Below the pieces are notes generated by a model. The model was not told the DNA's origin. It worked only from the letters and a program-made list of their open reading frames with translations, and searched no databases. From Limnoglobus sp. (GTDB lineage Bacteria > Planctomycetota > Planctomycetia > Gemmatales > Gemmataceae), in the NCBI GenBank assembly GCA_025353985.1, contig JANXNT010000690.1:1-7374 (forward strand): a stretch of 7,374 nucleotides of DNA, in the 5' to 3' direction. The translations under genes were made by a program, and so were the position numbers. Below, piece after piece: positions 1-7,178 of the stretch (positions within the stretch are counted from its first letter, which is position 1; each line of letters begins with the position of its first letter).

Positions 1-1
1 G

Positions 2-1324
2 AACGTGCGATTGGCCCGCCGCCAAGTTCGTTCGTTCGGCCAATTCAGCCACCCGGCCATCGTGCCGTTCGTCGATGTCGGCACCGCAGGCGGCTTGCAC
101 TATCTCGTGTGGCCACTCGTCGAAGGTCAAAGCCTCGAAACGGTAATCCATCAGCACGGTAAGCTGTCGGTTTCGCAATCGGCGATGATCGGCGTGCAAG
201 TCGCGCAGGGTTTGGCCGTCGCACACCAGAACAACCTGTTCCACGGCCTCATCAAGCCATCGAACTTGTTGCTTGGCTCGGATAACCAAGTTCGCATCTT
301 GGACTCGGGTATCGGCTCGCTGTTGGTGGAAAACGAAGGCGAATCGCTCGTCGATACGATGTCGACCGCGAACACGCTGACCAGCGGCCTCGATTGTGCC
401 AGCCCAGAGAGTATTCTCGAACCGACCAACCGTACCCCGGCTGGCGACCAGTACAGCCTCGGTTGCGTGCTTTATAACTGCTTGACGGGTCAAATGCCGT
501 TCCCCGAAGGCAGTGCGGTCGAGAAGATGATGGCACACCAGAACAAAGAGCCAACGCCGATCAAGGAATATGCACCGGAAGTGCCCGATGTGGTCGTGGA
601 AGTTGTGCATCGCCTCATGGCTAAGAAGCCCGAAGACCGCTACAGCGGGTTGGATGAAGTCGTCGAAGCCCTTGAGCCTTACCTCGGCGATCTGATGCAA
701 GGCCAGCAAACCGCCGATCAGCAGTCGCGATCACAGAGCACGGCTCGCTATTCCTCAACGGCATCGTCAGGCAGTCGTTCCGGCGTTCGGGCCTCTACGC
801 AAATGTCGGGTTCGTCGGGTCGCATGTCCGGATTGCCCGATGCTCCCGCACAAGCGTCGCCTTCGCGCATGGCGAGCATGGCACCACCCCCAACGCGGGG
901 CCGTGCGATGCCATCGGGGCCACAAACCCCGCCACCCGCACCGAGCGGTATGCCAAACTTCCCCGGTCGAAGCAGCTTCCCGCAAAAATCGAACTCGAAC
1001 CCCGGTACGAAGAGTTCGCAAATGGGTGGGATGTCCGCATCATCGTCGGCCAACCCGGTGCCCGTGCGGACTTCCGGCCCGATGTTCCCAAGCCGTGCTG
1101 CCGTGCAACAGGCATACGACCCTGATGATGTACCACTGACGCCCGTCGCACCGGAATCGCCCCCGTATGCCGATGCCGCACGCCAAAGTATTCCGGGTGG
1201 TTGGATGCCACAAGACGACGATTCGCGGAAACCCGCATTCGGTACACTCGGTATCGTGGCCGCGACTATCATTCTGATGGTGCTTGTGTTCCTTGGAGCG
1301 ACGTTACTTTTGAACCGTCACTAA
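2..1324 (+). CDS. Ser/Thr protein kinase-like protein, probable pseudokinase with C-terminal membrane anchor (5' end outside window)
   Basis: The reading frame is open from the left edge, and the first visible residues already belong to the kinase N-lobe, so the start, Gly loop and probably the VAIK lysine lie upstream. Residues are counted from the GTG at 5. The helix C/strand 4 region (RSFGQFSHPAIVPFVDVG, 9-26) and the hinge (YLVWPLVEG, 33-41) are recognisable. The catalytic loop reads HGLIKPSN (80-87) instead of HRDxKxxN: Lys84 and Asn87 remain but the catalytic Asp is Leu82. DFG is DSG (100-102), APE is SPE (133-135), and the subdomain IX Asp (GDQYSLG, D148) and XI Arg (EDRY, R212) are kept. 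About 175 residues of Ser/Pro/Gln-rich linker follow (232-408), then one hydrophobic helix (about 414-435) and a four-residue LNRH tail. The kinase-like domain is therefore probably cytoplasmic and tail-anchored, with almost nothing outside. The family is clear. Loss of activity is inferred from the missing Asp. Confidence 0.88.
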   Translation, partial: NVRLARRQVRSFGQFSHPAIVPFVDVGTAGGLHYLVWPLVEGQSLETVIHQHGKLSVSQSAMIGVQVAQGLAVAHQNNLFHGLIKPSNLLLGSDNQVRILDSGIGSLLVENEGESLVDTMSTANTLTSGLDCASPESILEPTNRTPAGDQYSLGCVLYNCLTGQMPFPEGSAVEKMMAHQNKEPTPIKEYAPEVPDVVVEVVHRLMAKKPEDRYSGLDEVVEALEPYLGDLMQGQQTADQQSRSQSTARYSSTASSGSRSGVRASTQMSGSSGRMSGLPDAPAQASPSRMASMAPPPTRGRAMPSGPQTPPPAPSGMPNFPGRSSFPQKSNSNPGTKSSQMGGMSASSSANPVPVRTSGPMFPSRAAVQQAYDPDDVPLTPVAPESPPYADAARQSIPGGWMPQDDDSRKPAFGTLGIVAATIILMVLVFLGATLLLNRH

Positions 1325-1350
1325 TCCCGCAAGGGACTCAATACAGTCAG

Positions 1351-1404
1351 CTGCGGCAGGCACACGGGTGACATATCACCCGGTACCCGCCGCAGTTTGC
1401 TTTT
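1351..1404 (+). terminator. Rho-independent terminator after the kinase-like gene
   Basis: Nested inverted repeats lie 26 bp after the stop codon. The outer arms are CTGCGGC (1351-1357) and GCCGCAG (1389-1395), extended by GG/CC across an A-C mismatch. The inner arms are CGGGTGA (1365-1371) and TCACCCG (1376-1382), closed by a CATA loop. The 3' arm is followed at once by TTTGCTTTT (1396-1404). The T-run lies on the + strand side only, so it acts on the upstream gene and insulates dxr from it. The T tract has one GC interruption. Confidence 0.72.
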
Positions 1405-1412
1405 GGTATCCC

Positions 1413-1418
1413 TATAAT
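1413..1418 (+). promoter_or_regulatory. Candidate -10 box of the dxr-rseP promoter
   Basis: A perfect TATAAT hexamer lies between the upstream terminator and dxr, in otherwise GC-rich DNA. A start near 1425 would give a leader of about 43 nt. No good -35 hexamer is seen 16-18 bp upstream, where the sequence is the GC-rich 3' arm of the terminator. The promoter is either -35-weak, activator-dependent or coincidental. Confidence 0.45.
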
Positions 1419-1467
1419 GCCGGTGCGATGTGTCGCGTTGGTGATTTCCCATCCGATGGTGCCCTGA

Positions 1468-2658
1468 GTGACCGATTCCGTTTCAGAATCGAAGCGCCAC
1501 CCCGCCCGACGACGGGTGGCCGTGCTCGGCTGTACTGGCTCGGTTGGCACGAATACGCTCGATGTCGTTCGGCATTTCCCGGATCGCTTCGAAATCTTTG
1601 CCCTGTGTGCGCACTCGCGTTGGCAGTTACTCGCGGAGCAATGCCGCGAGTTTCGGCCCCAATATGCAATCCTCACCGACCCTGATGGTTTCGCGAAGGC
1701 AGACCGCAGCCAGTTTCCGCCCGGTACCGAGTGTTTGAGCGGGCCGGATGCCGCGATTCGCGTGGCCGCCGATGCGGCGGTCGATGTCGTCGTTGCGGCC
1801 GTCGTTGGTGCGGCGGGGCTTTGTGCCACGTGGGCGGCACTCGAATGCGGCAAAACCGTGGCTTTGGCCAATAAGGAAACGCTGGTGGTCGGCGGGTCGC
1901 TAATCACCGAACTCGCAGCACGGCGCGGGGCGAAACTTCTGCCCGTCGACAGCGAACATTCCGCAATTTTCCAAGCGATGGCGGGATATGGCCCCAACGA
2001 TGTCGAACGAATTGTACTGACGGCCAGCGGTGGGCCGTTTCGCGGGCGCAATACGGCGGAACTCGAAACCGTCACGCCCGCCGAGGCATTGCACCACCCA
2101 ACGTGGCAAATGGGGCCGAAGATCACCATCGATTCCGCCACAATGATGAACAAGGCACTCGAAGTCATCGAAGCGCGTTGGCTGTTCGGGTTAACGCCCG
2201 ACAAAATTGACGTGATTGTTCACCCCGAATCGATCGTGCATTCGTTCGTCGAATTCGTCGATGGCTCGGTTCTCGCGCAACTCTCGCCGCCCGATATGCG
2301 ACTGCCGATCCAGTTTGCGCTCGCGTACCCGGAGCGGATTTCCGGGCCGGCGAAGCGTCTCGACTGGAAAGCGCTGACCGGACTGCGGTTCGAGCAACCC
2401 GACCGCGAGACGTTCCGTTCGCTCGATCTCGGTTTTGAAGTCGCCGAGCGCGGCGGCACGTGCGGGGCGGTTCTAAATGCGGCGAACGAAGCCGCCGTGG
2501 CACGATTTCTCGCTGGCGATCTCGGATTTCTCAACATCGCCCGGTGCTGCCGGGCGGTACTCGATTACCACAATTACGATCCGCACCCGACGCTCGATGG
2601 CCTGTGGGCCGCCGACCGCTGGGCGCGGCAGGAGGTAGCGCGTTGGACCCGACCGTGA
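1468..2658 (+). CDS. dxr: 1-deoxy-D-xylulose-5-phosphate reductoisomerase (DXP reductoisomerase)
   Basis: This cytoplasmic enzyme of the MEP pathway converts 1-deoxyxylulose 5-phosphate to 2-C-methylerythritol 4-phosphate, using NADPH and a divalent metal. It is the target of fosmidomycin. The protein is 396 aa, against 398 in E. coli. The NADPH-binding motif GCTGSVG is at 21-27 and ANKETLV at 134-140. The metal ligands are D161 and E163 (PVDSEHS) and E232. The substrate-binding residues S187, H210, S223, N228 and K229 fall in LTASGG, HPTWQMG and DSATMMNKALE, and the flexible-loop Trp is W213. The C-terminal region LNAANEAAV (336-344) is typical. All expected active-site residues are present, so it should be functional. 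The start is the GTG directly after an in-frame TGA (1465-1467), which excludes a longer protein. No clear Shine-Dalgarno precedes it. The 3' end overlaps rseP by 16 nt, implying co-transcription. Confidence 0.97.
   Translation: MTDSVSESKRHPARRRVAVLGCTGSVGTNTLDVVRHFPDRFEIFALCAHSRWQLLAEQCREFRPQYAILTDPDGFAKADRSQFPPGTECLSGPDAAIRVAADAAVDVVVAAVVGAAGLCATWAALECGKTVALANKETLVVGGSLITELAARRGAKLLPVDSEHSAIFQAMAGYGPNDVERIVLTASGGPFRGRNTAELETVTPAEALHHPTWQMGPKITIDSATMMNKALEVIEARWLFGLTPDKIDVIVHPESIVHSFVEFVDGSVLAQLSPPDMRLPIQFALAYPERISGPAKRLDWKALTGLRFEQPDRETFRSLDLGFEVAERGGTCGAVLNAANEAAVARFLAGDLGFLNIARCCRAVLDYHNYDPHPTLDGLWAADRWARQEVARWTRP
2630..2645 (+). promoter_or_regulatory. Shine-Dalgarno and TTG start codon that set the rseP start inside dxr
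   Basis: AGGAGGT at 2630-2636 is a near-perfect ribosome-binding site. It is followed after 6 nt by TTG (2643-2645), in frame with RseP. The alternative GTG at 2655, which overlaps the dxr stop as GTGA, is 18 nt from the site and less likely. A longer reading frame from 2460 would run through conserved dxr coding sequence and add residues unlike any protease N-terminus. Confidence 0.75.
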
Positions 2659-4904
2659 CACCCACACCGCACAATAACGATGCTTCACTCCAGGAAACAC
2701 CGGCATCCTGGTTCAAGCAGAACGCCCTCAATGTCATCATTGGGGTGGCGTTGCTCGTCGTGGTGTTGCGCTACTTGCACCCGATCGATTGCCTGATGGC
2801 CGCCGCAGGTTTGACGCTGATCATTTTCCTGCACGAACTCGGCCACTTCGCCGCGGCGAAACTCTGCAACGTCCGCGTCGAAACCTTTAGCATCGGCTTC
2901 GGCCCGGCGTTGCCATTTTGCTCGTATAAACTCGGCGAAACGACGTACAAACTCGCGGTGGTGCCGCTCGGTGGCTACGTCAAAATGCTCGGCCAGGAAG
3001 ACGGCGTCATCGATGGCGAAGGCGACGACGACCCGCGCTCTTTCAAAAATCAATCGGTCGGCGAGCGGATGTTCATCATCTCCGCCGGCGTCATTATGAA
3101 CCTCATCCTCGGCAGCGTTCTGTTCGTGATCGTGTACATGCACGGCCTCGAAGAGAAACCTGCCGTCATCGCTTACAGCGAACCCGGTGGCACCGCGTGG
3201 CGGCACGGCATCGCGTCCGGCACGGAAATCAAGAAGATCGGGAATCAAGTCAACCCGTGGTTCGACGACATTCGCCCCGAAGTGTGGGGAACGAACAAGG
3301 GCGATCAACTGCACATGATCCTGAATTACAAGGGTCAGCAGCGTGAAATTCAAGCGGAGCCGTTGCTCGGCGAAGGCGCACCCTTCCCCATGCTCGGGAT
3401 TCTGCCACCCGAATCGCTCGTGTTGTTGAACACCCGCCGAATGGAAACGCCACCGTACCGCCCCGGAAGCGCCGCGGCATCCGCGAACGCGAAACAAGGC
3501 GGCGCGGGCTTCGAGCAAGGCGATCGAATCGTTGCGATGACCGACCCCGACTCGCCCACCCGCGCAGTCACTTACTTCGCTTCGTCGTCGATGGATCCGA
3601 GCGGCGAATACTTTCAATATCAACGTCGCCTCGCACGCCTCAGTGCGGAGACGATTGTCGTACTCGTACGGCGCATGAATACACCGAACGATCCGCCGAC
3701 CGAGATCGTGGTGCCGCCTTCGATCCGCAAGGAACTCGGCATCCGAATGCGGATGGGGCCGATCGTCGCCACACGCACCGATTCTGCCGCAGAAAAAGCC
3801 GCGATTCAGGTGAAGGATGGCACGAACCCCGGCGACCGCGTCGTCGAAGTCGAAGTCGTCAACGCCGACCGCAGTTCGACCGTTTACGTGGCAGGCAAAT
3901 CCGATGCACCGGCAGTGGCGAATCGAACCGTGTTGCCACTCGACCCGATTCGTTTGCCGATGGAACTCAATCGCTGGGCCGACCGCACACCCGGCGAGAA
4001 GATCGTCAAGCTAACGCTGCTCCGCGAAGTCGACCACACCGAAAAGCGCGTGGTGGCCGAACTGAAGTGGGACGAAAACGCCCGCTTCGACCTTACCGGC
4101 ATTGGTGCGGCCAACACGCCGTTGCCGATCAACGCGCTCGGCTTGGCATACCAGGTGCAAGCCGTGATCGATGCCGTTTCACCGGGGACACCCGCATTGG
4201 CCGCCTCGCTATTGGCAAACGACACGATCGAAGCGGTGAAGTTGTCGGCTCGCGATTACGCCGGCAAGTTGAACTCCGGTGGCTGGCAAGAGATCAAGCC
4301 GCACCAGTGGGCCGCGATCGATGCGATCATTCAGCGAGATGCGGTCGAAGAGTGCGAAATTCGCGTGAATCGTGCGGGTGAAAAACTGACGATGACCGTG
4401 GTAACGGCCAACGACAGCGTCGATCCGATGGCAAACGACGATCGCGGGCTTTACTTGATGCCGGACTTCCGCATTCAGAAAGCGAACGACATCGGCGAGG
4501 CGTTGTCGATGGGCGGCCGTCGCACGATGCGGATGATCAAGGGCATTTACATCAACCTGTACGCGATGATCTTCGGGCGCGTGTCCGCACTGCAAACGCT
4601 CAGCGGGCCGATCAACCTCGCACGCATGTCTTACTTGCTCGCCGGAGAAAGCCCGTGGCGACTGCTCCTGATGCTCGCGCTGATTAGCATCAACCTCGCC
4701 GTGGTGAACTTCCTGCCGATCCCCGTGCTCGATGGCGGGCATGTTATGTTTCTATTCTACGAGTGGATTCGCGGTAAGCCCGCGCCCGAACGCGTCCAAA
4801 CGTGGCTCACGCTCGCGGGCCTCGCGGTGGTACTCACGATGATGGCGTTCGTCGTCGGGCTGGATATTTACCGGCTGGTGACGACGTGGATCGGTCGAAT
4901 CTGA
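2643..4904 (+). CDS. rseP: RseP-type site-2 intramembrane zinc metalloprotease with an enlarged multi-PDZ region
   Basis: RseP-type proteases cut membrane-spanning substrates, such as anti-sigma factors and signal-peptide remnants, inside the bilayer. From the TTG start the protein is 753 aa. Zinc site: HELGH at 64-68 (H64, E65, H68). The third ligand is D697 in NFLPIPVLDGGH (689-700). Between them lie the conserved re-entrant segment VVPLGGYVKMLG (106-117) and the helix FIISAGVIMNLILGSVLF (144-161). Further helices are at about 672-692 and 720-742. An extra hydrophobic stretch (29-42) precedes the HELGH helix. The part between the catalytic halves (about 168-620) is far longer than in the 450-aa E. 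coli enzyme. It shows up to four PDZ-like segments, at about 180-240, 285-360, 375-475 and 500-590, with cores such as QGDRIVAM (292-299) and PGDRVVEVEV (396-405). The exact PDZ count is my reading and not certain. It follows dxr with a 16-nt overlap, so translational coupling is likely. Confidence 0.93.
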   Translation: MDPTVTPTPHNNDASLQETPASWFKQNALNVIIGVALLVVVLRYLHPIDCLMAAAGLTLIIFLHELGHFAAAKLCNVRVETFSIGFGPALPFCSYKLGETTYKLAVVPLGGYVKMLGQEDGVIDGEGDDDPRSFKNQSVGERMFIISAGVIMNLILGSVLFVIVYMHGLEEKPAVIAYSEPGGTAWRHGIASGTEIKKIGNQVNPWFDDIRPEVWGTNKGDQLHMILNYKGQQREIQAEPLLGEGAPFPMLGILPPESLVLLNTRRMETPPYRPGSAAASANAKQGGAGFEQGDRIVAMTDPDSPTRAVTYFASSSMDPSGEYFQYQRRLARLSAETIVVLVRRMNTPNDPPTEIVVPPSIRKELGIRMRMGPIVATRTDSAAEKAAIQVKDGTNPGDRVVEVEVVNADRSSTVYVAGKSDAPAVANRTVLPLDPIRLPMELNRWADRTPGEKIVKLTLLREVDHTEKRVVAELKWDENARFDLTGIGAANTPLPINALGLAYQVQAVIDAVSPGTPALAASLLANDTIEAVKLSARDYAGKLNSGGWQEIKPHQWAAIDAIIQRDAVEECEIRVNRAGEKLTMTVVTANDSVDPMANDDRGLYLMPDFRIQKANDIGEALSMGGRRTMRMIKGIYINLYAMIFGRVSALQTLSGPINLARMSYLLAGESPWRLLLMLALISINLAVVNFLPIPVLDGGHVMFLFYEWIRGKPAPERVQTWLTLAGLAVVLTMMAFVVGLDIYRLVTTWIGRI

Positions 4905-4930
4905 CCGACGCATACGCGGCTTCGCCTTTT
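4891..4930 (+). terminator. Weak candidate terminator at the end of rseP
   Basis: A 6-bp inverted repeat TCGGTC/GACCGA (4891-4896 and 4903-4908) spans the rseP stop codon. A small GGC-TTC-GCC hairpin (4918-4926) then runs straight into TTTT (4927-4930). Both stems are short, so termination here is only a possibility. Confidence 0.25.
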
Positions 4931-4953
4931 CGACACTCGCGTTTATTCTTGTG

Positions 4954-4984
4954 CCCGTTCGGATTAACTTAACGGGATATCCCG
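4954..4984. promoter_or_regulatory. Overlapping inverted repeats upstream of the dehydratase gene, possible operator or leader hairpin
   Basis: A perfect 12-bp palindrome CGGGATATCCCG lies at 4973-4984, ending 9 nt before the Shine-Dalgarno AAGGAG (4994-4999). Its left half is shared with a second inverted repeat, CCCGTT (4954-4959) and AACGGG (4971-4976), so the two stems cannot form together. The position between rseP and the dehydratase start would suit a repressor site or a leader hairpin that affects initiation. No regulator gene is visible in the window, and no convincing -35/-10 pair was found in this gap. Confidence 0.35.
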
Positions 4985-5004
4985 CCGTCACGCAAGGAGC
5001 CTTC

Positions 5005-6573
5005 ATGCCTGCTGCCCTCTCGACTGTCGCCGTCCACCTTCGCCCGATCGACAACATCGCCGTCGCGCGTCGCCTCATCGTCACAGGAACCGAAGTGGAG
5101 TTCGATGGCGGCACCGTGGCGATTGCGACGAACGTAAAACTCGGCCACAAGTTCGCCGTGCGGCCAATCCTGGCGGGCGAGCCTATCCACAAGTACGGCC
5201 AAGTCATCGGCTTCGCGGGCAAAGACATCGCGCCCGGTGAACACGTTCACACGCACAACGTCGTCCTCGGGCAGTTCGAGCGCGACTACGCCTACGCCAC
5301 GGAAACCCCGCCCCCGCCCGCGCCGCCGGCCGAATATCGCACCTTCGAGGGGTACGACCGCGGCAGCCACAAGGCCGATCACCTGCGTTACGGCACACGC
5401 AACTACATCGCCATTATTAGCACCGTGAACTGCTCCGCCGCGACGAGCAAGTACGTGGCCGAGAAACTGCGAGCGAGTGGGATTCTCAATCAATATCCGA
5501 ACGTGCATGGCGTCGTGCCAATCGTTCACAAGCATGGTTGCGCGATGGCGTATGGCGGCGAGGATCACAAGCAACTCGACCGCACGCTCGCCGGAATCGC
5601 GAACCACCCGAACGTGGCCGCGTACATTCTCATCGGCCTCGGCTGCGAAACCGGCCAAGCGAGTCACCTCATCGAGAACGAGAATCTCGGGTTGTTTCAA
5701 CTCGGTAAACAGAAGCAACCGCCGTTAAACCTGAGCATTCAAGAACTCGGTGGCATCGGCAAAACCGTCGATGCAGGCGTCAAGGCGATTGCCGAGATGC
5801 TCCCGCGCGTCAACGATGTGTATCGCGTGTCGATCCCGGCGAAACACATCACGCTCGGCACGAATTGCGGTGGTTCCGACGGTAATAGCGGCGTAACCGC
5901 GAACCCCGCGCTCGGCTACGCATCGGACCTCATCGTTCAGCAAGGTGGCACATCGGTACTCGGCGAGACGCCCGAGATTTACGGTGCCGAGCACCTGCTT
6001 ACCCGCCGTGCGGTCAGCAAGGCCGTCGGCGAAAAGCTCGTCGAACGGATCAAATGGTGGGAGTGGTACACCGGCGTGTTTGGCGTGGAAATCAACAATA
6101 ATCCTTCGGTGGGCAACAAAGAAGGCGGCCTCACAACGATCTACGAAAAGTCGCTCGGGGCCATCGCCAAGGCCGGTACGACCGCAATGACGGCGGTGCT
6201 CGAATACGCCGAGCCGATTAAAACGAAGGGCTTCGTGGTCATGGACACGCCCGGTTACGACCCCGTCAGCATGACGGGCATCGTCGCTGGCGGAGCAAAC
6301 GTGTGCGTGTTCACGACGGGCCGTGGCAGCGTCTACGGTTGCAAGCCGACGCCATGTATTAAAGTGGCCACGAACACGCCACTTTACGAGCGAATGATTT
6401 CCGACATGGACATCGACGCCGGGAAGATCATCCACGGCACGAGCATCGAATCGGTGGGCAAGGAAATCTTCGAGATGATTCTCGCCGTCGCCAGCGGCAA
6501 GGAAACCAAGAGCGAAATCCATGGCGTCGGCGAAGAAGAGTTCGCCCCCTGGCACATCGGGCCGACGCTGTAA
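5005..6573 (+). CDS. uxaA: UxaA/GarD-family sugar-acid dehydratase (altronate or galactarate dehydratase)
   Basis: Family members dehydrate hexaric or hexonic acids to 2-keto-3-deoxy acids in the cytoplasm, with an iron or similar metal. The 522-aa protein compares with 495 in E. coli UxaA and 523 in GarD. An N-terminal SAF-like domain (about 10-90, with HKFAVRPI at 48-55 and GEHVHTHN at 78-85) is joined by a Pro-rich hinge (TPPPPAPPAE, 101-110) to the catalytic part. That part carries HKHGC (175-179), GLGCETGQ (211-218), NCGGSDGNSGVTANP (287-301), NPSVGNKEGG (366-375), FTTGRG (436-441) and the tail EFAPWHIGPTL (512-522). Several stretches resemble GarD more than UxaA (TFEGY, YPNVHGVV, NPALGYASDL), so the substrate is open and the symbol is a family label. 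The start is the ATG with AAGGAG 5 nt upstream; a GTG at 4951 in the same frame has no ribosome site. No other hexuronate or galactarate genes are in the window. Its 3' end is partly repeated at 7179-7274. Confidence 0.9.
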   Translation: MPAALSTVAVHLRPIDNIAVARRLIVTGTEVEFDGGTVAIATNVKLGHKFAVRPILAGEPIHKYGQVIGFAGKDIAPGEHVHTHNVVLGQFERDYAYATETPPPPAPPAEYRTFEGYDRGSHKADHLRYGTRNYIAIISTVNCSAATSKYVAEKLRASGILNQYPNVHGVVPIVHKHGCAMAYGGEDHKQLDRTLAGIANHPNVAAYILIGLGCETGQASHLIENENLGLFQLGKQKQPPLNLSIQELGGIGKTVDAGVKAIAEMLPRVNDVYRVSIPAKHITLGTNCGGSDGNSGVTANPALGYASDLIVQQGGTSVLGETPEIYGAEHLLTRRAVSKAVGEKLVERIKWWEWYTGVFGVEINNNPSVGNKEGGLTTIYEKSLGAIAKAGTTAMTAVLEYAEPIKTKGFVVMDTPGYDPVSMTGIVAGGANVCVFTTGRGSVYGCKPTPCIKVATNTPLYERMISDMDIDAGKIIHGTSIESVGKEIFEMILAVASGKETKSEIHGVGEEEFAPWHIGPTL

Positions 6574-6657
6574 GTGTAATGGCCATCGTCGCCGAATCCG
6601 TCAGCCGATTGTGGAACCACCAACTTCGCAATTTGGCGTCATTAATGGGAGATTCAT

Positions 6658-6882
6658 TTGAACGCCTCCGCAACACTCGATCACGTTCGAGAGTGGCCGG
6701 TTGAAGACCAACTCGAATTGGTTTTCCAACTCTGGGACCAGATCACGGAAAATCACTGGCGTCCTTCACCAAGCCCAGAGTTGTTGACAGAGTTACATCG
6801 TCGACTGGATGCTCATGCCGCCGATCCTGGGCGGGCGATGACCTGGGATCAGGTCGTCGCGCATGCCACGCGGGCACGATGA
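6658..6882 (+). CDS. Antitoxin, addiction-module component of the TIGR02574/PF09720 type
   Basis: This is a 74-aa acidic helical protein with a TTG start. GGGAG (6647-6651) lies 6 nt upstream, and no better start exists nearby. The N-terminal helix (DHVREWPVEDQLELVFQLWD, 8-27) followed by a Pro-containing turn, SPELLTELHRRLDAHAADPG (39-58) and the terminal segment MTWDQVVAHA (61-70) matches the layout of the small antitoxins paired with ParE/RelE toxins. Such antitoxins bind and neutralise the toxin, and the complex often represses its own promoter. The gene begins 84 bp after the dehydratase stop, with no clear terminator or promoter in that gap. Its stop overlaps the toxin start by 4 nt (ATGA), a standard coupling. 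The family call rests on pattern and context. Confidence 0.8.
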   Translation: MNASATLDHVREWPVEDQLELVFQLWDQITENHWRPSPSPELLTELHRRLDAHAADPGRAMTWDQVVAHATRAR

Positions 6883-7175
6883 TGCCACAAGTGATTTATC
6901 TGGCCGAGGCCGCCGATGATGTCTCCGAGGCCCGGACGATTTACGAATCGCGATCCGTGGGGTTAGGCAATCGGTTCCTCGACGCGGTGCATCGAGCGGT
7001 GGCTCAGATCGAATGGAACCCCCGCCTCTACGGTGAGGTGGTTGAAGGCATTCGAGCGTGTCCGACCAAGCGATTCCCTTTTGTGATTTACTATCGCGTG
7101 GAATCGCAGGGATTGATTATCATTGCCGTGCGACATGGCCGGGATGATCCCGCTATCTGGCTACGCCGAGGGTAG
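6879..7175 (+). CDS. ParE/RelE-superfamily toxin
   Basis: This 98-aa protein has the typical order of the fold: AEAADDVSEARTIYESRSVGLGNRFLDAVHRAVAQIEWNP is the two-helix N-terminal half (9-48). It is followed by the strands with RFPFVIYYRV (65-74), LIIIAVRHGRDDPAIW (79-94) and a terminal Arg pair. The G-L-G-x-x-F-L, R-F-P-(F/Y)-x-I-x-Y and A-V-x-H-x-R-x-(D)-P-x-x-W signatures are all present, so the protein looks complete. RelE members cleave mRNA in the ribosome and ParE members poison gyrase; sequence alone does not tell which applies here. ATGATG gives two possible starts (6879 or 6882). The first overlaps the antitoxin stop and is preferred. The stop codon TAG at 7173-7175 touches the edge of the repeated dehydratase tail. 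Confidence 0.88.
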   Translation: MMPQVIYLAEAADDVSEARTIYESRSVGLGNRFLDAVHRAVAQIEWNPRLYGEVVEGIRACPTKRFPFVIYYRVESQGLIIIAVRHGRDDPAIWLRRG

Positions 7176-7178
7176 CGA

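Noticed and set aside
1347..2204. 285-codon open frame on the - strand opposite dxr
   Set aside because: It is Ser/Ala/Thr-rich with no motif, and it fully overlaps conserved Dxr catalytic motifs on the other strand.
2460..2642. Upstream extension of the rseP frame inside dxr
   Set aside because: It lies wholly in conserved dxr coding sequence, and its residues look like out-of-frame translation. AGGAGGT directly before TTG 2643 marks the real start.
2685..3623. 312-codon open frame on the - strand
   Set aside because: It is antisense to the well-supported rseP coding sequence, has low-complexity His/Arg/Val-rich content and no recognisable domain. It is a by-product of GC-rich codon bias.
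4951..5004. Longer dehydratase starting at GTG 4951
   Set aside because: It has no ribosome-binding site and would read through the palindrome. ATG 5005 has AAGGAG at ideal spacing and gives the family's usual N-terminus.
6574..6657. Promoter for the toxin-antitoxin operon
   Set aside because: Candidate hexamers (TTGTGG, ATTAAT) are not at workable spacing. The gap may hold a promoter, but I cannot identify one.
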